A stretch of DNA of 64,000 bases, from positions 13,541,365-13,605,364 of the forward strand of contig NC_133946.1 of NCBI RefSeq assembly GCF_031877795.1, read 5' to 3'. The position numbers were made by a program, and so were the translations under genes. The notes under the pieces are model-generated. The model saw only the letters and a list, made by a program, of their open reading frames with translations, made no database searches and was not told the origin of the DNA. This DNA comes from Strix aluco. Its lineage: Eukaryota > Chordata > Aves > Strigiformes > Strigidae. Below, piece by piece: positions 22,995 through 36,365 of this stretch (position 1 is its first letter; each line of letters starts with the position of its first letter).

Positions 22995-25900
22995 CTGCAG
23001 TGCACCTGGGGAATGGGGTGAGCCTCATGAGGAGGGAGGTGATGGGCATGTGGAGGTGCCGTGTAGTTTTGACCTCTTGCTAAGAGCTGCAGTGGTATGT
23101 GAGGAAAGAAATGCCAAATCACTGATTAAGTTGAATCCCCTCGGTCAAAGGGCAAATCTTTGCTGTATTATAGCTCTCCTTTCCTGAATTGCCAGGCCAT
23201 ATATCATTTTTATTACTTTAAAATGTGGTCGGTGGAAGATGATGATGCTGGACCCTCTTGGCTGTGCTCACTGCTGTGCCAAACTTTGCTGCAGCTCCTG
23301 TGAGCTGGGGTGAGTGCTCCTCTCCTGCCCTGCACTGTGCAGCCCTGTGGGAAGGAGTGACACCCCTGTTTGGTCACAGGGCTCCCACAGAACTGCCTCC
23401 CTCTCGCTGGGGGCACAGGCTGCAGGAGAGAGACTGAGCTGTGAGCTGTGGGAGTTCCCCCCACCCCACTCCTGTCATTTAAGTAACTCTTCTGACTATA
23501 ACTCAGGGGAGAGGCTAGGCCAACAAACTTTTGTAAGTGGTTTTGGGGGATTTGCTTGTTGTTTGTTTGTGGAAATGCACCAGGCTAGATCGTGCGCTGA
23601 TGCAAATAGGCTCATCTCTTGTCAAGTCACTGTATTTTTCTCATCCTCTGAGTCCTGGGTCGGCTCCCTGCTGCTCTGTAGTAGCTCCAGCATTCTGTGC
23701 TGCTGGTTTCCACCCACTGCCTTGTGCATTCCTTGTGTTTCTCCTCCTTGCAAGTTCTTGAGCATCTTTATTCACAGTGTGATTTTCTCAGCCTTTGTTC
23801 TGTTTTAATGCATGTTGGTCTTTTCCCTGTCTCTGCCTATATCTGTCGTTGCCCGTATTTACCTCATTTTGATTGCACGTTCTCCGGGACAAAGCACAAT
23901 GATGCCATTTTGTGGATAATTAAATCTGCCTGGTTGTGGTCCAGCCAGCGGGACGATCTGCACCGCATCACGCAGGAGGGTATAAACTGCTCAGATTTGC
24001 ATGCAGAGTCTGTCATCTACTGTGAATCATTTTGGGATGCTTTTGCATGAGAGAAGCTGTTTAAAAATAAATTGTATTGTATTAGACTAATGGAAGACAA
24101 TAAATTTGGCTGGTCTTTTAGCTTAAAATTCATCAATGTCTGGAACTGGAAGGGGGGAAGGAGCTGGAGGACATTGAACCACTGGGCAATTAATGGCCAG
24201 GAGCTAGGCACTTGCCAGGCTGCTGTGATGCCTGGCTGTGTCACAGTGCTCTGGCGGCATGAAGACAGTGGAAGCATTAAACCTCTTTTAAAAAGGCAAA
24301 AGCTACAAAAAAACCCCTCTTCTTTTAAACATCAGTTAACAAGATATCCCTTAATCAAAGTCTGCTCTAAGTGGCACTGTGCAAAGGGATTATTGCAAGA
24401 TCAAAAACCTTTGAATTATTGAAGCCTTTCAACCCTGATGGCATTTGCTGTCCCCTCCCTGTCCCCCATGCTACAGCAGGGAGAGCCCTTTTTTGGGCAT
24501 AATTTCCCCAAGATCAGAACATGTTGGTTTCGTGCTCATTCTGGCCAGCAGTGTGGGAGGCGGATTGCAGAATCAAGCCCAAAGCTTATGCACACTCTCA
24601 CTGGGCAGTTTTGGGGAGATAGGTCGTGCAATCTGTGTGCTATCTCTGCACTGACTCGCCGTTGTATGACGGGGCTCCTGGGGCAGTGCCACCTTGCAGG
24701 GGTTGTTCTGCAGCTCTGTGCTGGCAGTGGGGGTACCACAGGGAACGAACTCTCAGTGGGGATGATTCATGATCAGAAGCCCGGGCTCAGGAAATCCATA
24801 GGAAAAGGCACGTGGCTGTAAAGTCAGCTTTATGGTTATTTCTGGGCATCACCACCTGCTCTGATCAGCAGCGACCTGCTCTCATGTCCCCCAACATATG
24901 CTCCATTTGGTTTCCTGCTATTAAATGGACACAGACAGACTGCGGCACCGGGTGGCTGCAGCGTTGCTCCAGGAGAGCGTCCCTGCAGTGATGGCCCCTG
25001 ACGCCGAGCCCAGGGCTGCGGCAAGGGCTCCTTGCTCGCATTAAGGGCTGGGGGATTTTCCCCTCAGTCCCTGTGTATGGATGATGCCTCCTCATCCCAG
25101 TGCTGTTGCAAATTTTGGGTGCTTCTGGTAATACCTGCAAAGCAAGGCCTGATTGATTGCACACGTACGTGGGAGGAGAGATGAGCATGAGATGTGGAGG
25201 GAAAGGAGCTTATTAGTAGAGCAAATAATTCACAGTGAATAATTTCTTCAACAAACACAGCTCCTATTTCTGAATGTCTGTGAAGGGGCTGTGCTTTTCC
25301 TAAATCTGTTGGTGTATAGAATTAATGGATTTTGCTTTTTTTCCCTTTCAGTTTGGGGTGGGTGAGAGCATGTTGGCCCTGCTTGGGCTGTCCTGACAAA
25401 CTGTGACAGCTCACACCAATTTCTGCTTGGTACTTCATCAGAGTACCCCACTACTATCTCTCTGCCTGGTCATGGCAAAGGTCCTAGAAAGATCCCTTTT
25501 CTCTGAAAGTATGGCAAATGTAAGGACTTGTGTGGACAGGCTTAACGTTCACCCACCTAACACATAAGACTGTGTAGGCAAACCTCGCTTGTTGGTGGAA
25601 GATAAAGACAAAAGCCACCTAAGCAGGGCTGCTGCAACCTCATGTTTAAACTCACCTGATTGTTTGAAAAAATGCCTTGGATACATTTGTCTGGTAATTT
25701 TTATTTCATATGTTTGACCCAATACAACTGGTAGTATTCTTTTGCATCTTCAGCAGTGCTCAGCTGGGCAGGAGGAGAGGGAAGCCAAGAATGTAATTTA
25801 TGGGAGGAAAAGCTGCAGCAATCAGATGTTTTGTCCTCTATAAAGTACTCCTGTCACTTAAGTGCCCACTTGTTGAATGGCACTTTCCGTTGATGTCATT

Positions 25901-28641
25901 TGCTGGCTTTGTGAGGAGCTTCTTCCAAAAGCTCGCTTCGAGGAAAAGCATATTTTAAAAAATGCATGTGTATGATCTTAGACTCTGCTGTTACAAGTGA
26001 TGAGGCTCAAGGTCCTGGAAACTCATCTCCCTTATTGCTGGTAACGTGATCTAGCAGCTTTCCTGAAACCTGCCTCCCTCACACCCCCAAAACATTTTAT
26101 TTACAGCAGGAGATATGGGCCATGGGTAAGATAAAGGCTGTGAGAAAGCTGCAGGTACAAATATGCTGTGCTTTGAATTGTTGCTGTCTTTCCTCACACG
26201 CAGATCACTGGTGGGGCTGATCTGGCCGAAGTTAACTCTGCCCATCGACACCCACCCTGTCGCAAATCAGTGTCCCAAGGAGGTAACTTGGGCAGATGCT
26301 TATTCAGCAGGAGGGTGTGAGGGCACACCTACTTGTGTATATGGTGATGGCTGACTACACTAGGCAAGTAAAATAAGCTCAGATTTTATCCCCACTAGCA
26401 ATAGCTCAAACCAGTATATCTTCCCCACAGCTGGTGATGGGCTGACATAGGAGTGGGCTCCAGGGCTGCCTGCCTGCTGCAGCTGCTGAGAGAGGGGATT
26501 TGGGATTAGGGGTCTTGTCCTGACAGCATCCTGCTCCAAGCCTGCCTCCCCTCACGTCATCTCTGCCCTGGGTTTTGCAGGGCTTTTTTGCAGTCACTCC
26601 TGGTGACTTCTCTGTTGCAGACCAGCAATGCAGCTGCCTCCTCTCCCAGTGCGAGTGTGCAGCACAAGAGCTGTAACTGGGACTGTGCTCAGCCCTGTGC
26701 GGCAGATAAATCTGTACCTGCGGAGCAGGGAGAGGCACAGGTATCACTGCCCTGCTAAATCATGCTGCTCAGGAGTTCAGTAGATTAACTTGCTAGTCAT
26801 CCTAGGTTTTTTAAAGGGCTCTTTTTATTATCCAATTAACTATACTTGTTAATAAGAAATTTTCTTTGTATAAAACCAAGCAAATTTTTTTCTCTGCCTG
26901 GAGTGACATAAATAGACCTTTTCACATATAGCTTCAGTGTCCTGGGACTGATTTGTGGATATATATTGCTGCTTAGAAAGACTGTAATTTACAGGTGATT
27001 GCTTGGAGGACTTCAAATTACCACCACTCATATATATGGTTATATAAATAAAAAATGAAGCTTCTCGGGACATTCTGCATAAACAATTTTCTTGAGAAGA
27101 AAAAGGATTCTCAATAAAATAAAAAAACCCAACAGTATTTTTTATATCTATGCCACTGCATAAAGTATGGGTAGATTATTTCAGTCCTTCATTTCTATTT
27201 CAGCATTTCTGGAACATTTCCTCTAACATTTTATCTTTTTTCTTCCATCACATAAATCCTCCTATATTCTGCTCCCGGAGGATCCGGCAGGTTTGGGGTC
27301 TGGAGGCAGCAGGAGCCCTGCCGCCCAGCCCTGCCTGCCCACACCGCCTCTGAGAAGAATAGGGATGGGAAGGATTAGCTCCAGCTACCTTAATGAAATA
27401 TCACTTCAGCTCCTAAGTCTCTCACAGAAAAATACACACATGCACAAAGAGGAATACTTTTGGAAGCTGCTTGTGATTTTATTGCCTTGCTGCTGGGGAA
27501 GCCCAGCTGGCAACAGCTCACAGGCACCTCTGCTGCTGGGAGCTGCTGACAGTGTCTGCTCTCAGCAGTAAGGCTTTCTGTTAAAGATGGGTACCCTAAA
27601 GTCACTATTTCACTTTGGAAGATATTTACATGAAGTTTGTTGGCTCGCTCAGCCCATGACAGAGTCATGGCTCACCCAAACCAGGACTGCAGGACTGGAG
27701 TGGTGAAGCAGGTCTGCAGCAGATGCTGAGGGCATGTCTGTAAGAGCAGCCCTGCAGCAACGCCAGACGAGCACCCAGGACTGTGCACCTCCCCACAATG
27801 TTTTTCCAGCCTCCAGTGTTTGTGCTTCAGGGGCAGCTGTAAGAAAGTCATGTCATATAACACTTGAGGGCCCTTTCCTGCCATCAATTTGTCCAGTTGT
27901 GCTTTTTTAACTCATATGAACTTTCAGGCATCTGCAACACCTGTTCCATGGTTTGGTGATTTTTTTTAAGTTATAAACAGATTAATGAAAGTTTAGATGA
28001 CTCCACGTGACCTGAAAGTAGATCATTTCTCCTAGTCATTTCTAGTCCTTTTAATAATGCTAGCAGCAAAATCTGAGTTCAGCTGCCAGTGTGTGTTTCC
28101 ACTACAATTAAGGGGTTTAAAACAAGCACAACTTGTGTGGAGGAAAAGGGACCTCTATGTAAAAAGAAGAGTCTTTTAATTGAGATTAGTTGATCCATAT
28201 TCCATTAACAAATCCTGTCCTGTGGACACTGTCCCTGCATAGCCAGGTGGGATTTATCCGTCTCGGCACTTGCAGCCTCCCTTGTGCTGCTGCTCTCCCA
28301 GGGAGCCACGAGAGGAGCGAGGGCGGGATGGGCTGCTGTATATCACCCATCTCCTGGTCGCCAAATGATGATTCAGATTCACACAGAGATCTATAAAAGT
28401 CAGTGGTTTATTGCTGTCTTGTATTTCTGTATTAACCACCTCATTATCATCCCAAATGGAGTATAAATCCAAGGGTATCCAGTTGCTCAAGCCTGCGTGC
28501 TTGCGCTCCCCCGCCTCCTGCCATATAAATCTCCGCTCTGGGTAACGGGAGGGACCCTGTGGTTTCCCAGCTTGGAAGCAGGCGGCGTTTATAAAGGATG
28601 AGGTTCCTCTGCTCGGTGGCAGGCCAGGTAGTGGTCCTCAC
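22995..28641. other. Proposed intron of the candidate minus-strand gene, or plain intergenic DNA
   Basis: I see no recognisable gene. A 164-codon + strand frame at 23314-23808 is Ser/Cys/Leu-rich without domain features. 26.8-27.3 kb is AT-rich. About 28.14-28.25 and 28.37-28.47 kb contain homeodomain-like AT-rich words. Confidence 0.5.
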
Positions 28642-28912
28642 TTCTCTTGACTGTGGGTCTCTGCTGGCATGGGAGAGCAGTGGCACTGGTGCATCCCAGG
28701 GACTCCACAGGCATGCTTGCCGCTGAGCCACACGTCTTGACCCTATACCTTTGGGACATGTGCTGGTCCCTTGGGGAATGGTCCGTCCTTGGCATCTGGG
28801 GCTTTTTGTGAGGGCGATGGTGGTTTTGTTCAGCCCTGTGGTTGCCAATGCAAGGCCAGTTGTCAAGTGGCTGAGAACCAGTAGGGGCAAGCCCCACATA
28901 CCCTGGCCTCAG
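28642..28912 (-). CDS. Candidate internal exon of the minus-strand gene (weak)
   Basis: An open frame of 90 codons plus one base reads as a Pro/His/Arg-rich, probably disordered segment (for example NHRAEQNHHRPHKKPQMP). The acceptor tatgcag gives phase 0 and the donor GTGAGG after 28642 gives phase 1; both fit the neighbouring proposed exons. The region is GC-rich and another minus-strand frame is also open here, so coding is poorly supported. Confidence 0.22.
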
Positions 28913-31120
28913 CTGCATACCACCTGCTTTGGGCACTCAGCATCTCGTTCTTGTGATGGAGAAAGCCTGAAACAAATGACAAAGCTGGGTCAGATCACGC
29001 GGCAAGCAGCAGCAAGCAGGCATGGCTAGGAACAGGGATGTCTCTGGGATGCCCCCTGAGGTGCATGGAGGATTTGCTGCTTTGGAAAACCCTGAGGATG
29101 GCCAGTCAACCCCACCCTCACCCCCCGATATGCTGAAAAGAGCTTTTATGCCAGGTCCATAGTTCACCGCATGTCAGAGTCAGAAATAATTGCCAGAGGA
29201 AGCGCATGATCTTTTGAGCTTTGCCGTGATCATGAGGTCTCATCCCTAGGAACACGTGCCATTAGCAGGAGACAACTTTTCCTGTAGTTCAAGGCTAACG
29301 AACATGCTTTTAAGCATCGGTGAGGAATGTTACTCTTAACACTGAGGTATAATTTTCTTAAAATAAATCAGGAAAAAAATGCAACCTTTGGACCAAGATC
29401 TCCCAAAGGCAGCAGCTCTGTTGGCCTCGGTAGTGTGACATGGGTGTGCATCAGTCAGGACACTTGTCCTGCAAATGAGAGCTCATGCATTTATTGCTTA
29501 GCTACAAACCTTGTCAGAACAGGCCATATTATGCTGGTATGAACTGGGGCAACTCAAATGGAGTTAATGCAGTCTGGCATCACTGCTTCCTATTTTGTTG
29601 CTGTCTGATGTCAAAACAGCAGTTACCCATATCTTACTAAACGAATCCTTTTTTACATCCTGTTTTCATTATGAAATAATGAACTAATTATTTAACATCT
29701 CCGAAGTACTTCAACTGAGCCATCTCAAATCTGATACTACATTTAAGAAGTTATTTTTTTTAGATCTCTCTCTTCTAAATGAAGTGTGTGGCCTTTCCCT
29801 TCAGGTTAGTGGTAGCTACTGAAAACCTCACATCTGCACAGAAGCTTAGTATGCTGTCCCTCCTTCTGCTCAGCTACTTGGTCATTGCATCATTACAGTT
29901 TGATGTGATGGAAACTACAGGTGAAGAATAAGACTAAAGTCTAAAGCTGCTGGTATTACAATTACACGAATCTATATGATTCTCTAAATAATGGGCCAAG
30001 GCATGTTGCTTTTCTCAAAGAGTTTTTCATTTTTGTTTGTCTAGTTCATTTAGTGGAAGGAGACCAAATGAACGATGGGGAAAGCAAAATTATTTTTAAA
30101 CTAAAATTATTTTCTGTTTCTGCGTAATACAGGGCACTTTTTGAGTAACTGTCTCTTAAAACGTGCACATCACCACTGGCTATTTTTGCTGCAAGTTCCT
30201 GTCCAACGCAAAGTGATGAGTTTCCCAGAACCTGATAAATTACACCCCTCCTTTGCAAATTATTCTCCTTCAATCTTACACCACCTCTGCTCTTGACATG
30301 TGTGCTGGAGAGGGTGACAAGCTTTTAAACCTCATTTAATGCTTGTACCCAAGAGTTGCAGAGTTTTCCAGGTTTCTCAGAGGTTGGGCACGCTTCTCAC
30401 ACTCTGCATGCGTGCTTTTTTGTTCTTCTTATTATTTTGTTCACAATGTTGCTGCTCCTGAGCTGATTTGTGCACCCAGATCTTGTATATTCTAAAGCAA
30501 AGTTTCTGAGGAGGGAAAAAATATTAGGGACAGATACATTAGGGACATAACGAAGAGCCTGTTTGATGCTATCCAGTGCTAAGGATGCCACAAGGAGGTG
30601 CAGCTTTTCTCCTCCTCTTTCTCCTTCTCCTCCTTCTCTATGAGCTGCTGAACACCCCTCATTGCCTTCCCTCTGGCACTGGGTTACTCTTCCTTTGCTC
30701 TTCATCGTTGGGTGCTGAAACATCATGTGGTTGCACAAGGGGTTTTGATCTGTGCCTCTTCTTTCCTTCTTTTGGGTCTCTTCTCACAGAAACAATCATT
30801 TCTCTTGTTTGGTGTGTTCTGGGCTGTCAGCTTCAGGCAGGTTTTCTCTCATTAACACCCTTTGAAGACACATTGGTAAAATGGCGGTGTCATACTTCAT
30901 CATACAAGGAGAACTATTAAGTGCACATTGTTATTCCTCGATTCGTATCTACACTATCTCTCTTTGTCTCTCTGGAAGCCTCATATAAAGATCAAATATG
31001 ATGTTATGGTTGATGGTTAGAGTGAGCAATGTTCCTTCGCTTCCTGCTCCTATTCCTTCTTTTTTTAAAAAAAATTTATTTTTCCCTTGACAGTGGATCT
31101 TTTCCCCATCCTCATTATAC

Positions 31121-31362
31121 CAAGCAAAAGCAACTGGGATACTGGCAGCATGGTCCTTTGCGGCTTTGTTGGGGTGCGATGGGGGTATTAAAGCTCTGGT
31201 AGAGCAGTTGGTGGTTTTGGCTGTCCATGGGTCGCTGTGGGAGCTGGGCTGCGGGAGGGCTGCGGGGCTGTCCAGGTGCCTGCATGCCAGCATGGGGAGA
31301 GATGCAGCTGGGCTTCACGTACAGCAGCTTTTCAGGTCTGACGTTGGGGTCTGTGGCACTGA
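31121..31362 (-). CDS. Candidate internal exon of the minus-strand gene
   Basis: This is an 80-codon open frame starting two bases into a codon (phase 1) after a ctag acceptor. It begins SATDPNVRPEKLLYVKPSC and turns Pro/Gln-rich. The proposed donor is GTATAA below 31121; an in-frame TAA follows at once, so this could also be a terminal exon of a shorter isoform. The intron separating it from 31442 would be only 79 nt, short but within the range of vertebrate introns. Function is unknown. Confidence 0.32.
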
Positions 31363-31441
31363 CTAGCATGTGAAGGAGCGTTGAACCATTACTGCACATC
31401 ACCTGCTCAGATTCACTTTCAACAGAGTACACTGCTCTTAC

Positions 31442-31694
31442 ATTGGCTGGAATTGCTCATGGTTTGGGTCACTCCTATTGGAAGCTGCCAGCTGGACTTT
31501 TGTGTGGGGAGGACAAGATAATCCTGGTTTTGGGCCTCCTGAAATTGCCCAACACAGGAAACCTCTGCACTGTCCTTCTGCAGAATGAAATGTTTAATTT
31601 GGATTTTATCTACAAAGAACTGCATCTTCTGCACCACTCTGTTGCCTTTCCAGAACACCTTGAGCACCTTGGCAAAATGGTCATCTTGGGAAGC
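31442..31694 (-). CDS. Candidate internal exon of the minus-strand gene (one of the most coding-like)
   Basis: 84 codons plus one base lie between a good acceptor (ccttgcctgtag) and a consensus-like donor (GTAAGA). The translation alternates hydrophobic and charged residues like a beta-rich folded domain (VLKVFWKGNRVVQKMQFF, then QKDSAEVSCVGQFQEAQNQD). Codons show a clear purine-first, pyrimidine/G-last bias. The opposite strand is also open here (31443-31886, 147 codons), as often happens antisense to real coding exons. Phases are 0 in and 1 out. I do not recognise the family. Confidence 0.45.
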
Positions 31695-32709
31695 CTACAG
31701 GCAAGGAATATAAGTTACCAGCAAATGGGAGCATTAACTCCATCATGTGTACGCTTATTTGCATGCGGTAGAGGAAGCAGAGGGAACACACCCCTCATGC
31801 AAGCTGGTGTTGAGGCACGTTCCCCTTTGAAACACAGTACCAATGTCTTTCAGCTCCACATTTGGCCTTTTTATTTTTATGTATGATGCTGCAGTGAAAT
31901 AAATGCAATTTAATTTGGGTTCTTCAGTTCAGCAGTTTGGTATCCAGGGTTCGCACCCAGGGATAGAGAGGTTTGCAGTCAGGTAAAAATGTGCTCCCAG
32001 TGACCCAGCTCAGTTAACTGGGCCCAGAATAAGACTTGTTGGCAACGGTGAGCCAGTTCAGCTGCTGCCTTACTCTTCCATGGACTCCAAAGCAAGTGAA
32101 AGATCTCCATGGCTGGGCCATGTCAGCTGACCCAGAAACATGCAGAGTAACGCACCAGCACCAATGTGGTGATGGACACAGCTGGCTGCTGGCTGCTGAC
32201 CAAGCCCAGACCCCCAGAATGGGGAGGCACCGGTTTGCTTGGTGGGAGGGAGAGAGGTGGCCTTGCTGCCAAAGTCACTGGGCAGCTTGTGGGGCTGTCA
32301 GATTGGGGATCTACTTTCTTGTTGGCTGCAAAATGGACTGTTCAGGAGCATCCACAGCCCTGAATCCCAGAGAGGATCCTACAGGAGGATCTTGTTGGCT
32401 TATACTCTTCCTATGCAGTCTGCAGGGGAAAAAGCCTGAGACAGTAAATACATGTGGTTTTATCCTTCTCATATTAAAAGTTTTTAGTTGGAGCAGAAGG
32501 CCAGCTGCCCTTGGCAAGAAAAAGCTTCTGCAATGCACGTGCTGGACAGGGGTGTATGCTGCTGCTGCACACCTGCAGACAGCTGACTGCGTGTGATGGC
32601 ACCCTGCACTGGAAATGCAGGGGAAGGATGCAAGAGGGATGACCTTTGGGAATTTGGAGTTTAACTGGAAGATATTATTTGAGAGCGCCTTTTGGAAATT
32701 CATGCTCAC

Positions 32710-32769
32710 AGGTACAATCTCATACATTTCAAAGTCCTGGTCCAGTTGCTCTAACGTAACGTTAGGCTC
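32710..32769 (-). CDS. Candidate 60-nt exon of the minus-strand gene
   Basis: Exactly 20 codons (EPNVTLEQLDQDFEMYEIVP) lie between a strong pyrimidine-rich acceptor (tcttaccctctcctggtgctgacttggcctcag, described on the minus strand as 32770 upward) and a GTGAGC donor. Phase is 0 on both sides. The acidic segment would run directly into the folded-looking sequence of the exon at 31442-31694. The open frame extends beyond both ends, so the borders are uncertain. Confidence 0.35.
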
Positions 32770-34479
32770 CTGAGGCCAAGTCAGCACCAGGAGAGGGTAA
32801 GAAGAAAGGAATTCAATCAGAAATGAAGAAATTTCCCCAAACCTTCATTCATTTTTGGGGTATACACTTGCTGGAGTGTCCCCACCAGCATGCTCATCCG
32901 TGCTCTGGTCACTGCAGACTCTAGACAAAGACAACTTACCCTGACTTTGGAGCTGTCACAAATGAAAGGCACTTAACAAGTGTTTCTGAAATAAGAAAAC
33001 CTCTGTACTCCTCTCCTCATCATTCATTTTCAAATTGATAAGTTAAATACCGTACTCCAGCATAAACATTTCTCAGGGACAAAGTATAAACATTTCTAGT
33101 GGAGTGCACTTAATACAATTTTGTTTGCCAAGTGGCGCTGTCTCCTCCCAAGCTATGACTATGAGAGGGTTTTATTTAAATGGAGATATGAATTAATTGC
33201 ACTCAGCACAGCCTCTCATCCCAGCTCTCTCCTGCATCCGTACCCTTGGACTGTCTGAAGGAAAGGGCAGGTGGGAGCTGCTGCAGTACAGCCTTGCAGA
33301 GATGCTGGCAGGACACCGCTGCGGCCGTTCCCCTGCCTGCTGCCTCCCCATTCTCCCCCAGATAATTTTATTTCCATTAGAAGAGACGTGACTGGATTTG
33401 CTTTAGTTAGATGGCTGCAGATGCAATTCCATAAAAGACCTCCTTCCCAAGGCAAGGGTTAATGCAATGTTTTGTGACCTGGCTTTACAGTGATGGGAGA
33501 CACCAACTCAGACAGCTGGATTAGATTAATATAGGTTAGATATTTTAAGATTACATTCAAGAGAAGAAAGCCTAATTTTAGACTTTGATTGAAAGCCCAT
33601 CTTGGTAATAGCATGGCTAATTTCCTTTCAAAATTGGCAAAATTTAAGTTTCAACTATGTCTTAAACTGGGCCCAGCTACTAACAAGTCTGAGCTTTCTG
33701 ACATCTGTCCATCCCTCTGTCCCTTCTGTACCTGAATTCCTGTTTAGATACAAATTATACAGAAACTGGTGAAACCTGACTCTCCTTCGATTCATACTCA
33801 GTTACGTGTTTTGTTCATCCCTGAAATGCTTTGGAAGAAAGTCAGGAAAAGTGTGAATGGAAATAAATTTTGCACTCTAGACTTAAATTTCCAAGTTTTG
33901 CAAAGAAGTGCGCAAAACCACAGCCACGTGTGGTGAGTGCTACAAAGCCTCTCTACCTCCGTCACCCCCAAAGGAAGGTGGGCAGTCATGAGTTTATTTT
34001 GTTTTGTTTTCTGTGAGATGCTAAAATTGCTACATGGAGGATTTTGGCAAAAACGTTTCTTCCACAGCAATTTGATCATTACGAAAGCCAAGGGGAGGCT
34101 TGAGGCAGGGGATGGAGGCTGGGGATAGAGGCTTCAACTCAAGCACTGGAGGGTCCCATGGACTCTGGCCCACTTAAGGTCCCTCTGAAGCTCTGCCAAC
34201 GCCGGCCTCTCTCTTCCCTATGAGGAGATGCAATCTGTCAAGTCTGCAGAAACAAACTTGTTCTCATAAAACACACAGCAGTAATTTTATGGTACGGGAG
34301 GAGAAACGTACAGCCAGGGTCTTGGTGCTCATCAGAAAAATGGCATCTACCTTTTGTACGACTATAGCTTTCTTTCACTTTTTTTTACCTTTAAGATTAA
34401 AAACCTCTCGAAGAAGGCTTACAAGGTTTATGGCAGAGGTATACAAGAAGCGAATTAAAATTCCATAAATATATTTGCT

Positions 34480-35250
34480 GGCTAAAATTTATATATCCTG
34501 TATTCCTTAGGTATCTAATTAGACCCAAGAAGAAAATAGCCCTGCAAAGGATAGGCATTTTGTTCAAATAATTTTTAAAAATTGAGCTAAATAATGGCCA
34601 TTTTATACTGCACACAATATAATTGTTCTTCTTGTATTGGGGAGCAGTTATAAATTATCTGGTATCCCATTCAGTCTCGTTGCCACACCGAGTACCAAAC
34701 AATTGTGAATGTAGTTACTGGGCACGTAAATTCACGGCTTTCTGACAGCTATACCGTTATTGCTGCTGCTAACTAACCTTCTGCATAAAAAATGCAATCC
34801 CTAGGAAAGAAGGAGCATTTATCTAAGTGCTGACATTGAAACATTCTGAATAACTCTTTGAATCATTTGTACTATTATGGGTAGAAAATGTAATTATTGT
34901 AATCAGCCTTGAGTCTGAGGCCATGTTGTTTTTTTAAAAAAAAAGGGAGAGGGAGAGAAAGGGGGGAACCCAGATCTGAACAACGAAAATGAACCTTGAT
35001 AATGGAGCAGCCTTGAATTCCACTTCATTTATCACACTAATGGATGTCAAGATGACCTCAATCAAACATTTTGTTTTCCAGTTTTAAGCAATGGAAAATG
35101 CTTTCTCTTTTTTTTTTTTTTTCTGGGGAAAAGAAAAAAAGTTATTTAAATTGTTCCTAGTAATTACATTAGAGTAGAAGGTCAAAGTCAATATGAAATA
35201 ATATCCACCAACCTTTTGATGAGTCTAGCCCAGGCTCTTTACTGACACAG
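34480..35250. promoter_or_regulatory. Candidate conserved non-coding elements
   Basis: A long AT-rich stretch contains repeated TAATTA, AATAAT, TTATCA, TTTATC and AGGTCAAAGTCA words and no stable open frame. It contains a poly-T at about 35109-35122. It sits in what would be an intron of the candidate minus-strand gene. Confidence 0.27.
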
Positions 35251-36159
35251 TTCACATATCTCTATAATCCTAGTGCAAGCTTTGTGCTTTTCCTTCCCTA
35301 TTCCTTATGTTTTTATACTGAAATAGAAATCACATTTCTTGGTGTTTTTATGAGTTTTCATTTGGAGTCCCAGTAGTAGTTAATCTAGCATTTTTAAGAA
35401 AATGATCATGTGGTTTAAACACTACTGCCCTGACTAGCATATTTCAGGAGAGGATATAGCTGTACAAAAGGCAGAGAAATCTAAATAAAAAGAAGTTTAT
35501 GACAGCAGCATTTCATTAAAATGTCGTGATTCACTTAGACCAATCTCATGAAGAACATCACATGGGACCAGAGGTAGGTCCTGGGCAAAACATTATGAAC
35601 ATGGGCCCCATATCCAGATTTGAATATCAGTTCAGTTATATCTCTGTGATGGACAAGAGCATCCAGATACCAGCACTTCTGCTCCCCATGACTGGTAAAA
35701 CTGTTGGTTGGATCCAGATTCAACCAGGGCCCAGAGCTCCCTCTGGTGCCTTGTCTTCTTCTGGGTCATGCAACTTAGTTCTGGACGTTGAGTGAAAGTG
35801 TCTGCTACTCCTCAGAAATGGGGTGCAAGCTGGATTTTTATGTCATTGTGCAAGTATAGTCCATAATTGTGCCAGTGTCACCTGTAACAGCCAAAAGAGA
35901 TACCTGATCGATGTATTTTGACTCGTTTAATTTGACAGACCAGCATTTCTGTGGATCCACAAAGTGTCTTGAGTCATTGAGGACCTGTTTCACAGGTTTC
36001 CAAACACAACTGTGAGCTGTAGAAATATGAATTGCTTAGAAGCTACGAATGAATTGATTTCACTGAGAACTGTCAGTTTTATTAAAAAAAGAAAAATATC
36101 AGAAAAATCTTCAGTCTGAGGAGGAACTATCTGTGAGCATCCACCATCCTTGGACCCAC

Positions 36160-36365
36160 CTGTAGCTGTGGCAGGTACAAGCTTGTCCATCTTTTAGTCT
36201 CTTCTGTCCGTGGGGGATGAGGCAAATGCGGTTTCACTTCTGTAGGTGCCAAAGAGTTTTTCACAGGCTCTGCAGGAGGTCTCTCTTTGTAATTTTTAAC
36301 CACGCTTTTAATATATAGCTGCTTTGGTGTGTTTACATCATGGGCAGGGAAGGGAGATATATGTC
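36160..36365 (-). CDS. Candidate internal exon of the minus-strand gene
   Basis: 68 codons open between acceptor tcttcttttag and donor GTGGGT; enters in phase 1 and leaves in phase 0. The translation is basic and Pro-rich (PKQLYIKSVVKNYKERPP, later TKRWTSLYLPQLQ). The phase joins the proposed exon at 38816-38972 on one side and 32710-32769 on the other. In-frame stops flank the stretch only outside the splice sites on the upstream side. No family is recognised. Confidence 0.4.

Noticed and set aside
23314..23808. + strand open frame of 164 codons
   Set aside because: Ser/Cys/Phe-rich composition caused by pyrimidine-rich DNA; no domain, and the start context is not convincing.
32036..32596. 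+ strand open frame of 186 codons
   Set aside because: Trp/Cys/Leu-rich random look, no acceptor or donor fitting a gene, no recognisable domain.
35535..35795. Possible exon of the minus-strand gene near 35.6-35.8 kb
   Set aside because: Two minus-strand frames and one + strand frame are open, and none gives an acceptor/donor pair whose phase fits between 36160 and 32769. Left out of the model.
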